From NCBI GenBank assembly GCA_016192455.1, contig JACPUC010000009.1:1-64000 (forward strand): a DNA stretch of 64,000 bases, in the 5' to 3' direction. Positions 34,580 to 43,761 of this stretch are shown here, one piece after another. The first letter of the stretch is position 1. Every line of letters starts with the position of its first letter. Source of the stretch: Candidatus Tectimicrobiota bacterium. Lineage in GTDB: Bacteria > JACPUC01. The translations under genes were made by a program, and so were the position numbers. The notes below the pieces were generated by a model that was not told the DNA's origin, did not search any database, and worked only from the letters and a program-made list of their open reading frames with translations.

Positions 34580-36505
34580 ATGGAAGTTTTCTTCTTTCAA
34601 CTCCTCAGCGGGCTGGCGATCGGCTGCATCTACGGGCTCATCGCTCTCGGCTTCAGCATGATCTACCGGGCGATGAACCTCCTGAATTTCGCTCAGGGGG
34701 AGATCGTCACCATCGGCGGGTTAATCGGCTACACCTGCCTCGCCAGTTTGCGCCTTTCCTACAGCCTCACCTTCCTCGTCACCTTCGGCGTCTGCGCCCT
34801 GCTCGGCGTCGTCATGGAGCTCACCGCCTTCCGCCCCTTGCGCCGCCGCCAGGCGGGAAGCGCCAACCTCGTCATCGCGTCCATCGGGGTGGCGATCATC
34901 CTCAGCAACCTTGGCCTGCTCCTCTGGGGCGCGGAGCCCCTGGCCTATCCGCCGGTGCTGGGAAGCAGCGGCTTCCTGGTCGGCGCGTTTTACATCGATC
35001 TGAAGCTTCTCCTCGTGCTCTTCCTCGGTCTGGCGTTCATGGCGGCCCTGCAGCTCTTCCTGAAGCAGACCATGGTCGGCATCGCCATGCGCGCCGCGGC
35101 CCAGATTCCGCTCACCGCGCGTCTCCACGGCATCGCCCTGGATCGCATGATCATGCTGAACTTCGCCATCAGCGGCGTGCTCGGCGCCGCCGCCGGGCTG
35201 CTCTTCTCGCCGCTCTACTTCGCCAGCTCGGAGATGGGGAGCGTCGGCATCAAGGCGTTCGCCGCCGCCGTCTTCGGCGGTCTCGGCAACCTGCCGGGAG
35301 CGATCCTCGGCGGCTTGTTCCTGGGACTCATGGAGACCTTCGGCACCGTCTACGTCTCCTCGGGCTACAAGGACGCCCTTGCCTACGGGCTGATGATCGT
35401 CATCCTCCTCTTCTTTCCGTCCGGCTTGCTCGGTCGGCGGGGTCGGTCCAAGGAGCAAGGCGAGGGAGGGGCGGCGACGCTCCCGCAGGGGGGCGAAGTC
35501 GCCGGGGCGCTGCGCGGGGGCATTGCCGCCCTGGCGGTGCTGATTCTCCTCCTCCTGCCGCAGCTCACGGGGCGCACCTACTTCCTCCACATCACCAACC
35601 TCGCCATGATCTACGCCATTGTCGCCCTCGGCTTGCAGCTCATCTGCGGCTTTGCCGGGCTGGTCTCCCTGGGGCAGGCGGCCTTCCTCGGCGCCGGCGC
35701 CTACACCTCCGCCCTGGTCAGCCTGCACCTCACCTCCTCCTACCCGTTGGCCTTCCTCGCCGCCATGCTCTGCTCCGGCCTCCTGGGCGCCGTCATGAGC
35801 TTCACCGCCCGGCTGCGCGGCCACTACTTCGCCGTCGCCACCCTGGCGTTCGGCATCATCCTGCAGATCGTCTTCCGCAACTGGATGAGCCTGACGCGCG
35901 GTCCCATGGGCCTGCCCAACGTGCCCCACCCGCGTCTCTTCGGCATGGAGGTGCGCAGCGAGGCGGGGTTCTTCTACCTCATCCTCGCCGTGCTCCTCGC
36001 CACCTACATCGCCTTCGAGCTCCTCGTGCACTCGCGTTTCGGCCGCACCCTGCGGGCCATCAACGAGAACCCCCTCGCCGCCGAGGTGATGGGCGTCCAC
36101 CTGATGCGCTACAAGTGCAAGGTGATCATCGCCGGCTCGCTGGCCGCCGGCGCCGCGGGCAGCCTCTTCGGCCACTTCCACAACTACGTCAGCCCCGAGC
36201 CGTTCTCGTTCTGGCAGTCGGTGCTGTTGCTGACGATGATCGTCGTGGGCGGGCTGGGGAGCCTCCCCGGCGCCATCGCCGGCTCCTTCATCGTCGTCTA
36301 CCTCTCCGAGTTCCTGCGCGAGCTCTACGCGCTGCGCATGATCCTCTACGGCGTGGCGCTGGTGCTCCTGATGATCTACCTCCCCGGCGGCGTCTCCGGC
36401 CTGGCGAGCCGCCTGCCGCGCCTGCTCAACCCGGCAGGGCGGCGGCAGGCCCAAACGGAAGGGGCGAGGGCCGCCACGGCCAAGGCGATGATTGAACCAT
36501 CATGA
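34580..36505 (+). CDS. Fused LivH-LivM branched-chain amino-acid ABC permease
   Basis: This single 641-residue polytopic protein combines both permeases of the HAAT family. Residues about 1-285 are LivH-like (GLAIGCIYGLIALGFSMIYR, MNLLNFAQGE, FGGLGNLPGAILGG). Residues about 320-620 are LivM-like (LAMIYAIVALGLQLICGFAG, LVSLGQAAFLGAGAY, GGLGSLPGAIAGS). A charged cytoplasmic linker (RRGRSKEQGEGGAATL) joins them. The start is ATG 34580; the region before it is not protein-like. The stop overlaps livG by 4 bases. Separate livH and livM genes are the norm, so this fusion is notable but not unprecedented. Confidence 0.92.
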   Translation: MEVFFFQLLSGLAIGCIYGLIALGFSMIYRAMNLLNFAQGEIVTIGGLIGYTCLASLRLSYSLTFLVTFGVCALLGVVMELTAFRPLRRRQAGSANLVIASIGVAIILSNLGLLLWGAEPLAYPPVLGSSGFLVGAFYIDLKLLLVLFLGLAFMAALQLFLKQTMVGIAMRAAAQIPLTARLHGIALDRMIMLNFAISGVLGAAAGLLFSPLYFASSEMGSVGIKAFAAAVFGGLGNLPGAILGGLFLGLMETFGTVYVSSGYKDALAYGLMIVILLFFPSGLLGRRGRSKEQGEGGAATLPQGGEVAGALRGGIAALAVLILLLLPQLTGRTYFLHITNLAMIYAIVALGLQLICGFAGLVSLGQAAFLGAGAYTSALVSLHLTSSYPLAFLAAMLCSGLLGAVMSFTARLRGHYFAVATLAFGIILQIVFRNWMSLTRGPMGLPNVPHPRLFGMEVRSEAGFFYLILAVLLATYIAFELLVHSRFGRTLRAINENPLAAEVMGVHLMRYKCKVIIAGSLAAGAAGSLFGHFHNYVSPEPFSFWQSVLLLTMIVVGGLGSLPGAIAGSFIVVYLSEFLRELYALRMILYGVALVLLMIYLPGGVSGLASRLPRLLNPAGRRQAQTEGARAATAKAMIEPS

Positions 36506-37335
36506 CGGCACGTGCAGGCGACGCAAACCCCACCCCGGCGGGGCGCGGCATCCTCCTGGCGGTGGAGGGGATCAGCAAGCGCTTCGGCGGCGTCACCGCC
36601 ATCGGCGACCTCTCCTTGCAGGTGCGGGAGGGCGCCATCCACGGCCTCATCGGCCCCAACGGCGCCGGCAAGACGACGCTCTTCAACGTCCTGAGCAGCC
36701 TCGAGCGCCCCGACGCCGGCCGCATCCTCTTTCGCGGCCGCGTCATCACCGGCCTGCCGGCGCACCGCCTGGCAAGCCTCGGCATCATGCGCACCTTTCA
36801 GAACCTGCAGCTCTTTCGGGGCCTGACCGTGCTGGAGAATGTCCTCCTCGGCGGCCACGCCCATCTGCGCAGCGATATGCTCGAGGCCCTCCTGCGCCTG
36901 CCGTCGGCCGCCGCGGAGGAGCGGCGGGCCGCCGAGCGCGCCGAGGAGATCCTCGCCTTCATGGAGCTCGACCACCTCAGCCGGGCCGTCGCCGGCAGCC
37001 TGCCGTACGGCCACCAGCGGCTCCTGGAGATCGCCCGGGCGCTGGCCGGCGCACCGCGCCTGCTGCTCCTCGACGAGCCCGCGGCCGGCATGAACCCAGC
37101 CGAGAAGCGCACCCTCATCACCCTCCTGCGCCGCATCCACGCCCGCGGCACGACGCTGCTCATCGTCGAGCACAACATGCGGCTGGTGATGGAGCTGAGC
37201 ACCCACATCACCGTGCTCAATTTCGGCCGGAAGCTCTGCGACGGCCCGCCCGAGGTGGTGCGCAACGATCCGGCCGTCATCGCGGCCTACCTGGGGACCA
37301 AGGGGGAGCAGGCCAGGGGGGCCCCCCATGCTTGA
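36502..37335 (+). CDS. livG: Branched-chain amino-acid ABC transporter ATP-binding protein LivG
   Basis: This 277-residue ATPase has Walker A GPNGAGKTT (about 51-59), the Q-loop in MRTFQNLQLFRGLTVLENV, and a signature LPYGHQRLLEIARAL (LSGGQ-type, about 168-182). Walker B LLLLDEPAAGMNP and H-loop LLIVEHNM follow. The LivG-type H-x-M-x-x-V after the H-loop separates it from LivF. It starts in an ATGA overlap with the permease fusion, and its end overlaps the livF start by 8 bases. It energises transport together with LivF. Confidence 0.94.
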   Translation: MTARAGDANPTPAGRGILLAVEGISKRFGGVTAIGDLSLQVREGAIHGLIGPNGAGKTTLFNVLSSLERPDAGRILFRGRVITGLPAHRLASLGIMRTFQNLQLFRGLTVLENVLLGGHAHLRSDMLEALLRLPSAAAEERRAAERAEEILAFMELDHLSRAVAGSLPYGHQRLLEIARALAGAPRLLLLDEPAAGMNPAEKRTLITLLRRIHARGTTLLIVEHNMRLVMELSTHITVLNFGRKLCDGPPEVVRNDPAVIAAYLGTKGEQARGAPHA

Positions 37336-38032
37336 GCTGCGCGACGTCCACGTGCGCTACGGGCACATCGCGGCCTTGCAGGGCATCGACCTCGAGGTGC
37401 GGCGCGGCGAGATCGTGGCGCTCATCGGCGCCAACGGCGCCGGCAAGACGACGACGCTCATGGCGATCTCCGGGGTGCGGCCCCTCAGCCGCGGCAGCAT
37501 CACCTTCGACGGCCTCGAGCTGCGCCGCCGCCCGCCGGAAGCCATGATGGGGCTGGGGATCGGCCACATCCCCGAAGGCCGCAGCATCTTCCCCGAGCTG
37601 AGCGTGCGGGAGAACCTCCTCGTCGGCGCGCGCGGCCTGCGCGGCCGCCACCTGCGTCGGCAGCGCCTGGCGGCGATGTACACCCTTTTTCCGCGCCTCG
37701 AAGAGCGCAAGCAGCAGGCGGGCGGCACCCTCAGCGGCGGCGAGCAGCAGATGCTCGCCATCGCCCGCGCCTTGATCGCCTCGCCTCGCCTCCTCCTCAT
37801 GGACGAACCCTCCATGGGCCTGTCGCCCGTCCTCGTCGAGGAGGTGGCCGACCTCATCGCGCGCATCAACGGCGACGGCGTGACCATCCTCCTCGTCGAG
37901 CAGAACGCCAACGTCGCCCTGTCCATCGCGCACCGCGTCTACCTCCTGGAGACGGGACGGGTGGTGCTCAGCGGCGCCCCAGCCGAGCTGCGCGACCTCG
38001 CCAAGGTAAAGGACGCGTACTTGGGTGGGTGA
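37328..38032 (+). CDS. livF: Branched-chain amino-acid ABC transporter ATP-binding protein LivF
   Basis: This 234-residue ATPase has Walker A GANGAGKTTTL, the LivF-typical GIGHIPEGRSIFPELSVREN, and signature GGTLSGGEQQMLAIARAL. Walker B LLLMDEPSMGLSP and LLVEQN complete the set. The start overlaps livG, so stoichiometric co-translation is likely. It is the last gene of the liv operon. The next gene, a restriction-modification enzyme, begins only 64 bases later with no visible terminator between. Confidence 0.94.
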   Translation: MLELRDVHVRYGHIAALQGIDLEVRRGEIVALIGANGAGKTTTLMAISGVRPLSRGSITFDGLELRRRPPEAMMGLGIGHIPEGRSIFPELSVRENLLVGARGLRGRHLRRQRLAAMYTLFPRLEERKQQAGGTLSGGEQQMLAIARALIASPRLLLMDEPSMGLSPVLVEEVADLIARINGDGVTILLVEQNANVALSIAHRVYLLETGRVVLSGAPAELRDLAKVKDAYLGG

Positions 38033-38096
38033 GGGGCGAGGCGGGCGAGCGGCGCGTGGGCAAATCGTCTAGAACGGAGAATGGGAACCTGCAGCC

Positions 38097-41000
38097 ATGA
38101 CCACGAAAGAGGACATGTTCACCGCTCTCCAAGGTTTTGCCCAGGACGTTACGGCCAAGATGAGCCAACTGACGACCGGCGAGCCGGAAGACCAGTTGCG
38201 CGCGCCCTTCGAGAACTTCGTGGCCGACGCCGCCCGCGCCCTGGGCTGGAACGTTGTCTGCACCGGCGAAACGCCGCTCCCCGGCCGTCTTGGCCGCCCC
38301 GATTACGCCGTCCACCTCAACCGCCTCCTGGTCGGGTACGTCGAACTCAAGGCCCCCGGCGTTGGCGTGAATCCCCACCGCTTCACCGGTCACAACCGCG
38401 ACCAGTGGAAGCGCTTCCAGGCCATCCCGAATCTGCTTTACTGCGATGGCAACGCATGGGCGCTGTACCGCGCCGGGCAACTCACGGACAAGATATTCCG
38501 GCTCTCCGGCGACGTCGCCGCCGAGGGCAAGAAGGCAGTGGGCCGCGACGATGCTCACGCGGTCGAGCGCCTGCTGCGCGAATTTCTCTCCTGGCAGCCC
38601 TTCATCCCCACGGACCGCACGGGCAAGATCGACCTTAGGGGCTTCGCCGCCCTGCTCGCGCCGCTCTGCCGGATGTTGCGCGACGACGTAACCGACGCCC
38701 TTCGGGACCCGACCTCACCCCTTGCCCAACTCGCCAAGGACTGGCGGCAACTCCTCTTTCCCGACGCGTCAGATGAGCGGTTCGCCGACGCTTACGCCCA
38801 GACCGTCGCTTTCGCCCTGCTGTTGGGCCGCAGTGAAGGGGCCGACCCGCTGACGCTCGACAGCGCCGAGACCGCCCTGGCCGCGCAGCACACCCTCCTC
38901 GCGCGCGCCCTCCAGGTGCTGACCGACCCCCGCGCGCAGGTCGAGATGGAAACTTCGCTCAATCTTCTCCTGCGTGTCATTGCCGTCGTGCCGCCTGCGT
39001 CACTCAGCCAGCCGGAGGACCCCTGGCTTTACTTCTACGAGGATTTCCTTGCCGCCTATGATCCCAAGCTACGCAAGGACACGGGGGCCTACTATACCCC
39101 CGTCGAGGTGGTGCGCGCCCAGGTGCGGCTGATCGACGACCTGCTCGTGAACCGTCTCGGCAAACGGCTGGGCTTCGCCGATCCTGGCGTCGTCACGCTT
39201 GATCCCGCCGCCGGCACCGGCACCTACCTGCTCGGCGTCATTGAACACGCCCTCGGCAAGATCGAGGCCGAACAAGGCGCCGGCGCCGTGCCGGGCCAGG
39301 CGACCGCCCTGGCCGCCAATCTCTACGGGTTCGAACTCATGGTCGGCCCCTACGCCGTGGCGGAACTGCGCGCCAGCCGCGCCCTGCGCGACCGCGGGGC
39401 GACCCCGCCGCGGGACGGTACGCGCGTTTACCTGACCGACACGCTGGAAAGCCCCCACACCGTGCCGCCGCAACTTCCCCTCTTCTTCCGGCCCATCGCC
39501 GAGCAGCACGCCAGGGCGCTGAAGGTGAAGAGCAAGGTTCCGGTCATTGTCTGCCTCGGTAATCCCCCTTACGACCGCCACGAGGCGGCTGGCGGCGGCA
39601 ACCACGCCCGCACCGGCGGCTGGGTGCGCTGGGGCGACGACGGCAAGGGAGGGGGCGCGATCTTGCGTGACTTTCTCGACCCCGCCACGGCCGCCGGTCA
39701 CGGCGTCCACGTCAAGAACCTCTACAATCTCTATGTCTATTTCTGGCGCTGGGCACTCTGGAAGGTCTTCGAACACACGACGGCCTCCGGGCCGGGCGTC
39801 GTCAGCTTCATCAGCGCCGCGAGCTACCTCGACGGCGACGCCTTCTGCGGCATGCGCGAGCACCTGCGCCGCCTGTGCGACGACGTCTGGATTCTCGACC
39901 TGGGCGGCGAGAGGCGCGGCACGCGCAGGAGCGATAACGTCTTTGCGATCCAAACGCCCGTAGCCATCGCCGTCGCTGTCCGTGCGGGCAAGGCGAAGAA
40001 CGACGAGCCAGCCGCGGTCCATTACGCCCGTTTTGAAGGAACGCGCCAGGCCAAGCTCGCGGCCCTCGACGCCGTCAGCAGCTTCGCCGCTGTACCATGG
40101 GTTGACTGCCCCGACGGCTGGCAGGCCCCGTTCCGCCCTGGGGGAGACGGCCGATACTTCGGCTGGCCGCTCCTCACCGACCTCATGCCGTGGCAGCATT
40201 CGGGATGCCAAATGAAACGAACTTGGCCGATCTCTCACGATCCCGATACGTTGAAAGCCCGTTGGCGCGCGCTGCTTACCGCTCACGATCGGGCCCTCGC
40301 ATTCAAGGAAACCCGTGATAGAAAAATCACCTCGGATTGTCCGCCGCTCATCTTGGGAGGCAAGAGCGAGCCGCCCCTCACGCAACTGCGCCGCAACGCT
40401 CCCGCCCCTTCCATCGTCCGTTACGCATACCGTTCCTTTGACAGGCAATGGGTGTTCGCCGACGGCAGATTGGGTGACTACTTTCGCCCCGTTCTTTGGC
40501 GAGCCCATGGCGAACCGCAAGTATATTTGACAAGCCTTTTGAATCATCCGCTTGGCCAAGGTGTAGCGTGTACGGCTACCGCGCTGATTCCCGACCTAGA
40601 CCACTTTCGCGGCTCTTATGGGGCGAAGGCCGCGATTCCCCTCTACCGCAACGCCGAGGGAAGCGATTCCAACCTCCTGCCCGGCCTGCTCGACCTGCTG
40701 GGTAAGGCGTACCAGCGCAAGGTGACGCCGGAGGATGCCCTAGCCTACGTGTATGGCGCGCTGGCGCAGCCGGCCTTCACGGCGCGCTACGCGAAGGAGC
40801 TGGAGACGCGCGAGCTGCGTGTGCCAATCACCAAAGACGCCGCCCTCTTCGCCAAGGTGCGCGATGCCGGCGCGCGGCTGCTCTGGCTGCACACGTATGG
40901 CGAGCGCTTCATTCCGAAAGGCAGGCAGCGCGGGCATGTTCCGAGCGGCGAGGCGAAATGCGTCAAGCCCGTCCCTGGCGACCCGGACGGCTATCCCGAG

Positions 41001-41402
41001 AGGTTCAACTACAACGACGTAACGCGCGCGCTCCACGTCGGCGAAGGGGAGTTCCGTCCCGTCGCGCCGGAGGTCTTCGAGTTCGAGGTCTCGGGTCTGA
41101 AGGTGGTGCAGTCGTGGTTGAAGTATCGTAGAAAGCAGGGAGCGGGCAAGAAATCCTCGCCCCTCGACGACATCCGCCCCGAACGCTGGACCAGCCAGTT
41201 CACGACGGAGCTGCTCGAACTGCTCTGGGTGTTGGAGGCGACCATTGTGGGCTATCCCGCGCAAGCGAAGCTGCTGGAAGCCGTCCTTGCCGGGCCGTGC
41301 TTCGAGGCGGGGGAACTTCCTTCCATTCCCGAGGAGATGCGCAAGGCTCCCACACCTCGCCCCACGGACGGCGACCTGTTCGCCGGGCATGAGGACGATT
41401 AG
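38097..41402 (+). CDS. Type ISP/IIG-like restriction-modification enzyme (nuclease plus N6-adenine methyltransferase)
   Basis: This 1101-residue single-chain enzyme has an N-terminal PD-(D/E)xK-type nuclease: RPDY with Asp69, then VELKAPG with Glu83 and Lys85. A helical spacer is followed by the methyltransferase. YFYEDFLAAYDPKLRKDTGA and YYTPVEVV precede motif I LDPAAGTGTYLLG (about 366-378) and motif IV NPPYDRH (about 488-494). The C-terminal 400 residues would be the target-recognition (type ISP C-terminal) domain. Unlike long LlaBIII-type enzymes it has no helicase domain. It sits 64 bases behind livF on the same strand, so it may be read through from the liv operon. It looks intact. Confidence 0.88.
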   Translation: MTTKEDMFTALQGFAQDVTAKMSQLTTGEPEDQLRAPFENFVADAARALGWNVVCTGETPLPGRLGRPDYAVHLNRLLVGYVELKAPGVGVNPHRFTGHNRDQWKRFQAIPNLLYCDGNAWALYRAGQLTDKIFRLSGDVAAEGKKAVGRDDAHAVERLLREFLSWQPFIPTDRTGKIDLRGFAALLAPLCRMLRDDVTDALRDPTSPLAQLAKDWRQLLFPDASDERFADAYAQTVAFALLLGRSEGADPLTLDSAETALAAQHTLLARALQVLTDPRAQVEMETSLNLLLRVIAVVPPASLSQPEDPWLYFYEDFLAAYDPKLRKDTGAYYTPVEVVRAQVRLIDDLLVNRLGKRLGFADPGVVTLDPAAGTGTYLLGVIEHALGKIEAEQGAGAVPGQATALAANLYGFELMVGPYAVAELRASRALRDRGATPPRDGTRVYLTDTLESPHTVPPQLPLFFRPIAEQHARALKVKSKVPVIVCLGNPPYDRHEAAGGGNHARTGGWVRWGDDGKGGGAILRDFLDPATAAGHGVHVKNLYNLYVYFWRWALWKVFEHTTASGPGVVSFISAASYLDGDAFCGMREHLRRLCDDVWILDLGGERRGTRRSDNVFAIQTPVAIAVAVRAGKAKNDEPAAVHYARFEGTRQAKLAALDAVSSFAAVPWVDCPDGWQAPFRPGGDGRYFGWPLLTDLMPWQHSGCQMKRTWPISHDPDTLKARWRALLTAHDRALAFKETRDRKITSDCPPLILGGKSEPPLTQLRRNAPAPSIVRYAYRSFDRQWVFADGRLGDYFRPVLWRAHGEPQVYLTSLLNHPLGQGVACTATALIPDLDHFRGSYGAKAAIPLYRNAEGSDSNLLPGLLDLLGKAYQRKVTPEDALAYVYGALAQPAFTARYAKELETRELRVPITKDAALFAKVRDAGARLLWLHTYGERFIPKGRQRGHVPSGEAKCVKPVPGDPDGYPERFNYNDVTRALHVGEGEFRPVAPEVFEFEVSGLKVVQSWLKYRRKQGAGKKSSPLDDIRPERWTSQFTTELLELLWVLEATIVGYPAQAKLLEAVLAGPCFEAGELPSIPEEMRKAPTPRPTDGDLFAGHEDD

Positions 41403-41448
41403 GGTGCGGTCTGCCGCGCGGAAGGGAGAACAGGGGAAGCATCCACCT

Positions 41449-42288
41449 TCAGTCTTCGGGCTGGCAGGTGGGGCAGAAGAAGGAGAGGCGGGCGCTGACG
41501 CCGTGGCGGCGGCGCTGGATGGGCGTCTGGCAACGCAGGCAGGCGGCCCCCGCCAGCCCATACACGTAGTGCCGGCGCACCTCGGTGGCGGCGGCGATCG
41601 CTCCGAGGAGGGCCAGGTCGTCGTCGGTTAGCGTACGGCCCGCCTGGCGGTAGGCGCGTTGACTGACGAGCGAGAGCGACCAGCCGAGGCGCCGCTGTTC
41701 GCCGTCATCGAGGCGGCCGGCGAGACGGAAGGGAGAGATGCCGGCCTCGAAGAGCGACTCGCTCTTCAGACAGTTGCCGATGCCCGCCACCACCTCGCGA
41801 TCAAAGAGAACATCGGCGATCTCGCGCAGGAGGTGGCGCTTGTGGGTGAGGCGCCGCGCGAAGAGCGCCGCGTCGAAGGGCAGCGCCAACACGCAGGGGC
41901 CAAGACGACTGAGAAACGCATGGCTGGCCAGGGCCCGTTCCTCGAGGACCTCGAAGATCGGTCCGTGGTAGAGCACGGCCCGGCAGCGCTCCAGGGTCAG
42001 CGACACTTTCACCCGGGGATCGCGGCGGGCTGACCACGGTCCCCGAGGCAGGAGCTCCCACCGCCCGCCACGACTGAGATGGGTGAAGAGAACAACGCCC
42101 CCCTCGAGGTGAAAGAGCAGGTTCTTGCCGATGCTGGCGACCTCGACGAGCCGCAGCCCCGCCACAACCTCCGGCCAGGACGAGCACTGGAGTCTTCTCC
42201 ACGCCGTATGGAAGCGCAGGATGCGCTGCCCCGCGAGAGCGACACGCAGGGCATCAGCCAAGCGCTTCACCGCAGGTGCGTCAAGCAT
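41449..42288 (-). CDS. Fpg/Nei-family DNA glycosylase-like protein with altered N-terminus
   Basis: This 279-residue protein has the formamidopyrimidine glycosylase fold. Seen are IGKNLLFHLEGG with the conserved Lys, THLSRGGRWEL (family LxxxGRW), the helix-two-turn-helix block VLFDREVVAGIGN, and a C-terminal zinc finger with Cys250, Cys253, Cys272 and Cys275. The start is fixed by GGAGGAGCGCC immediately before ATG 42288, which gives MLDAPAVKRL. Fpg and Nei normally begin MPE, where Pro2 is the Schiff-base nucleophile and Glu3 the acid. Here they are Leu2 and Asp3. Lyase chemistry is therefore doubtful; the fold and zinc finger remain. Confidence 0.85.
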   Translation of the reverse strand: MLDAPAVKRLADALRVALAGQRILRFHTAWRRLQCSSWPEVVAGLRLVEVASIGKNLLFHLEGGVVLFTHLSRGGRWELLPRGPWSARRDPRVKVSLTLERCRAVLYHGPIFEVLEERALASHAFLSRLGPCVLALPFDAALFARRLTHKRHLLREIADVLFDREVVAGIGNCLKSESLFEAGISPFRLAGRLDDGEQRRLGWSLSLVSQRAYRQAGRTLTDDDLALLGAIAAATEVRRHYVYGLAGAACLRCQTPIQRRRHGVSARLSFFCPTCQPED

Positions 42289-42884
42289 GGCGCTCCTCCG
42301 TCCCCCCAACGCTTGCTTTGGCCCCGCGGGTCTCCCCTCCGCCGGCAGGCGCGCCGATGTCCCCGCGAGCGAGACGCTAGGCCTCGGGCATTGACGCGGG
42401 TTACGGCTTCCGGAAGGTTCGCATGGGACTGAAGAAGGAGAAGGTTGAGCCGAGCGCACCCCGCCCGAGGCGGCGCGGGAAGGGCGCTGGAGTGAGGCTG
42501 CAGCCGGGTCCGCGAGAGACACCTGCGGGGCGCGATCATCACACAGGGCGGGAGCGGGGTGGCGCCTCCCGCCCATCCCTGTGGAGAGAGTGTAGCGCGT
42601 CCACCATGGAATGCCAACGAAAACGGAGAGCCGCTGGTGCGGCTCGGCTTTCGCGGCAGGGGTCGCGCGGCGGGCGCGTGCTGGTTTCGGCGGGGAGCGG
42701 GGGTGACTTCGGAACGGGGATCGAAACGGAGAAGCTGTAACCCACGGTTCGGCAGGGGAGCCGGGGAAGGTCCCGCACGCGCGTGGGGACCTCCGGGGGG
42801 CTAACGGAACGCCAGCGCCATCGCGCGCAGCGTCAAGGGAGGGCCGCGCGTCGGCGGCCCTCCGCAGACAAGGGAGTCGCCGCC
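42289..42884. other. Intergenic region
   Basis: Almost 600 bases between the glycosylase-like gene (minus) and a small plus-strand gene. Only short Arg-rich shadow frames are present. I recognise no repeat, RNA gene or terminator. Confidence 0.4.
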
Positions 42885-43130
42885 ATGGATCGCCCATCGA
42901 AGCCTGGCGCTGAAAGCAAAGCCATGGCAGAACGCCTCAGCCTCCTCTGCAAGCGGGGAGTGCCGGGCCTGCCTGAAGATCTACGCTACACGTACACCAA
43001 GGCCGGATTCGTGCTGAGCTGGGGACACCAGCAGCCGGAGCCGAAGAGCCATCTCTTCTCCTTCGAGGAGCTGCGGACTCTTGATGACGAAGGGATTCGC
43101 CGCGCCCTTCGGACAAGTGCGCAGCAGTGA
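42885..43130 (+). CDS. Small hypothetical protein (81 aa)
   Basis: An 81-residue protein starts at ATG 42885, nine bases after AGGGAG. It contains LLCKRGVPGLPEDLRYTY and SHLFSFEELRTLDDEGIRRA, a normal globular composition that differs from the Arg/Ala noise around it. No signal peptide, membrane segment or Cys motif is present. I do not recognise the family. It stands alone between two long non-coding stretches. Confidence 0.6.
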   Translation: MDRPSKPGAESKAMAERLSLLCKRGVPGLPEDLRYTYTKAGFVLSWGHQQPEPKSHLFSFEELRTLDDEGIRRALRTSAQQ

Positions 43131-43524
43131 TCCGAAGCGGAGCGCGCGCGCCGAGGCGGCTCGAGCGAGGCCGCGCCCCGGAGAGGCGCGCTGGGCCGCT
43201 GAGCATCGTTCCAGGCCATCGACCTCCTGGAGCGGCGCGTTCAGCCGCGGGCGCGCCGCCTCAGGTTGGCGTTCTCGGCCCGCGCGGTCGCCGGGGGGGC
43301 CTCCGCGACAAGGGGGTGGGAGAGACGGGATGGCACGGCAGCTCGCCGACAGGGCGGCGAAACGGCGCCTCGGTTCGGTGCGCGGGCAGCCTCGCCTGCG
43401 CCGAGAGGAGAAGTGAGCAAAAATTTTCTCTGAACCGAAAGGAAAATGGCGGAACCATCCACGGCGGGTGGTGTCGAAACAAACAGCATCCCAAGCCAAC
43501 TGTCTTCTCGCGGTTTCTCCCCCA

Positions 43525-43557
43525 AACCACCGTACCTCACCCCAGGGTACGGTGGTT
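43525..43557 (+). terminator. 12-bp stem-loop upstream of trxB
   Basis: AACCACCGTACC and its exact complement GGTACGGTGGTT flank a 9-base loop. They are followed by gccttttggg, a weak T tract. It could terminate upstream transcription or serve as a protein-binding palindrome. Confidence 0.5.
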
Positions 43558-43630
43558 GCCTTTTGGGCCCGTGATCCTCGCCAGCGCGAGAGTGCGTCGC
43601 ACAGGGTGCTTTTCGCACCGGCGGGGCGGG

Positions 43631-43659
43631 TTGCAACCTCGCGGGGATGACCCTATAGT
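43631..43659 (+). promoter_or_regulatory. Sigma-70 promoter of trxB
   Basis: TTGCAA (43631-43636) and TATAGT (43654-43659) have the optimal 17-base spacing, about 100 bases before the trxB ATG. This is one of the best consensus promoters in the window. Confidence 0.65.
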
Positions 43660-43761
43660 TCCTTCTGGAGAAGGCGCGGCGCTGTCGGCGGGGCGCTCTC
43701 CGCCGCGCCACCACGACGAGGTTCCGTGCGCCGCGCGACCACGGATGAATTGGAGATTGCG

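Larger units (their letters stand above)
43131..43761. other. Non-coding region upstream of trxB
   Basis: A 630-base gap carrying a strong hairpin (43525-43557) and a good promoter (43631-43659). The A/T-rich part near 43420-43490 is distinct from its GC-rich flanks. No protein-like frame was seen. Confidence 0.5.

Noticed and set aside
34721-36454. 577-codon minus-strand open frame
   Set aside because: It is antisense to the fused livHM gene, and its composition (Glu/Gly/Ala/His-rich) is what GC-rich third positions produce. No family motif was seen.
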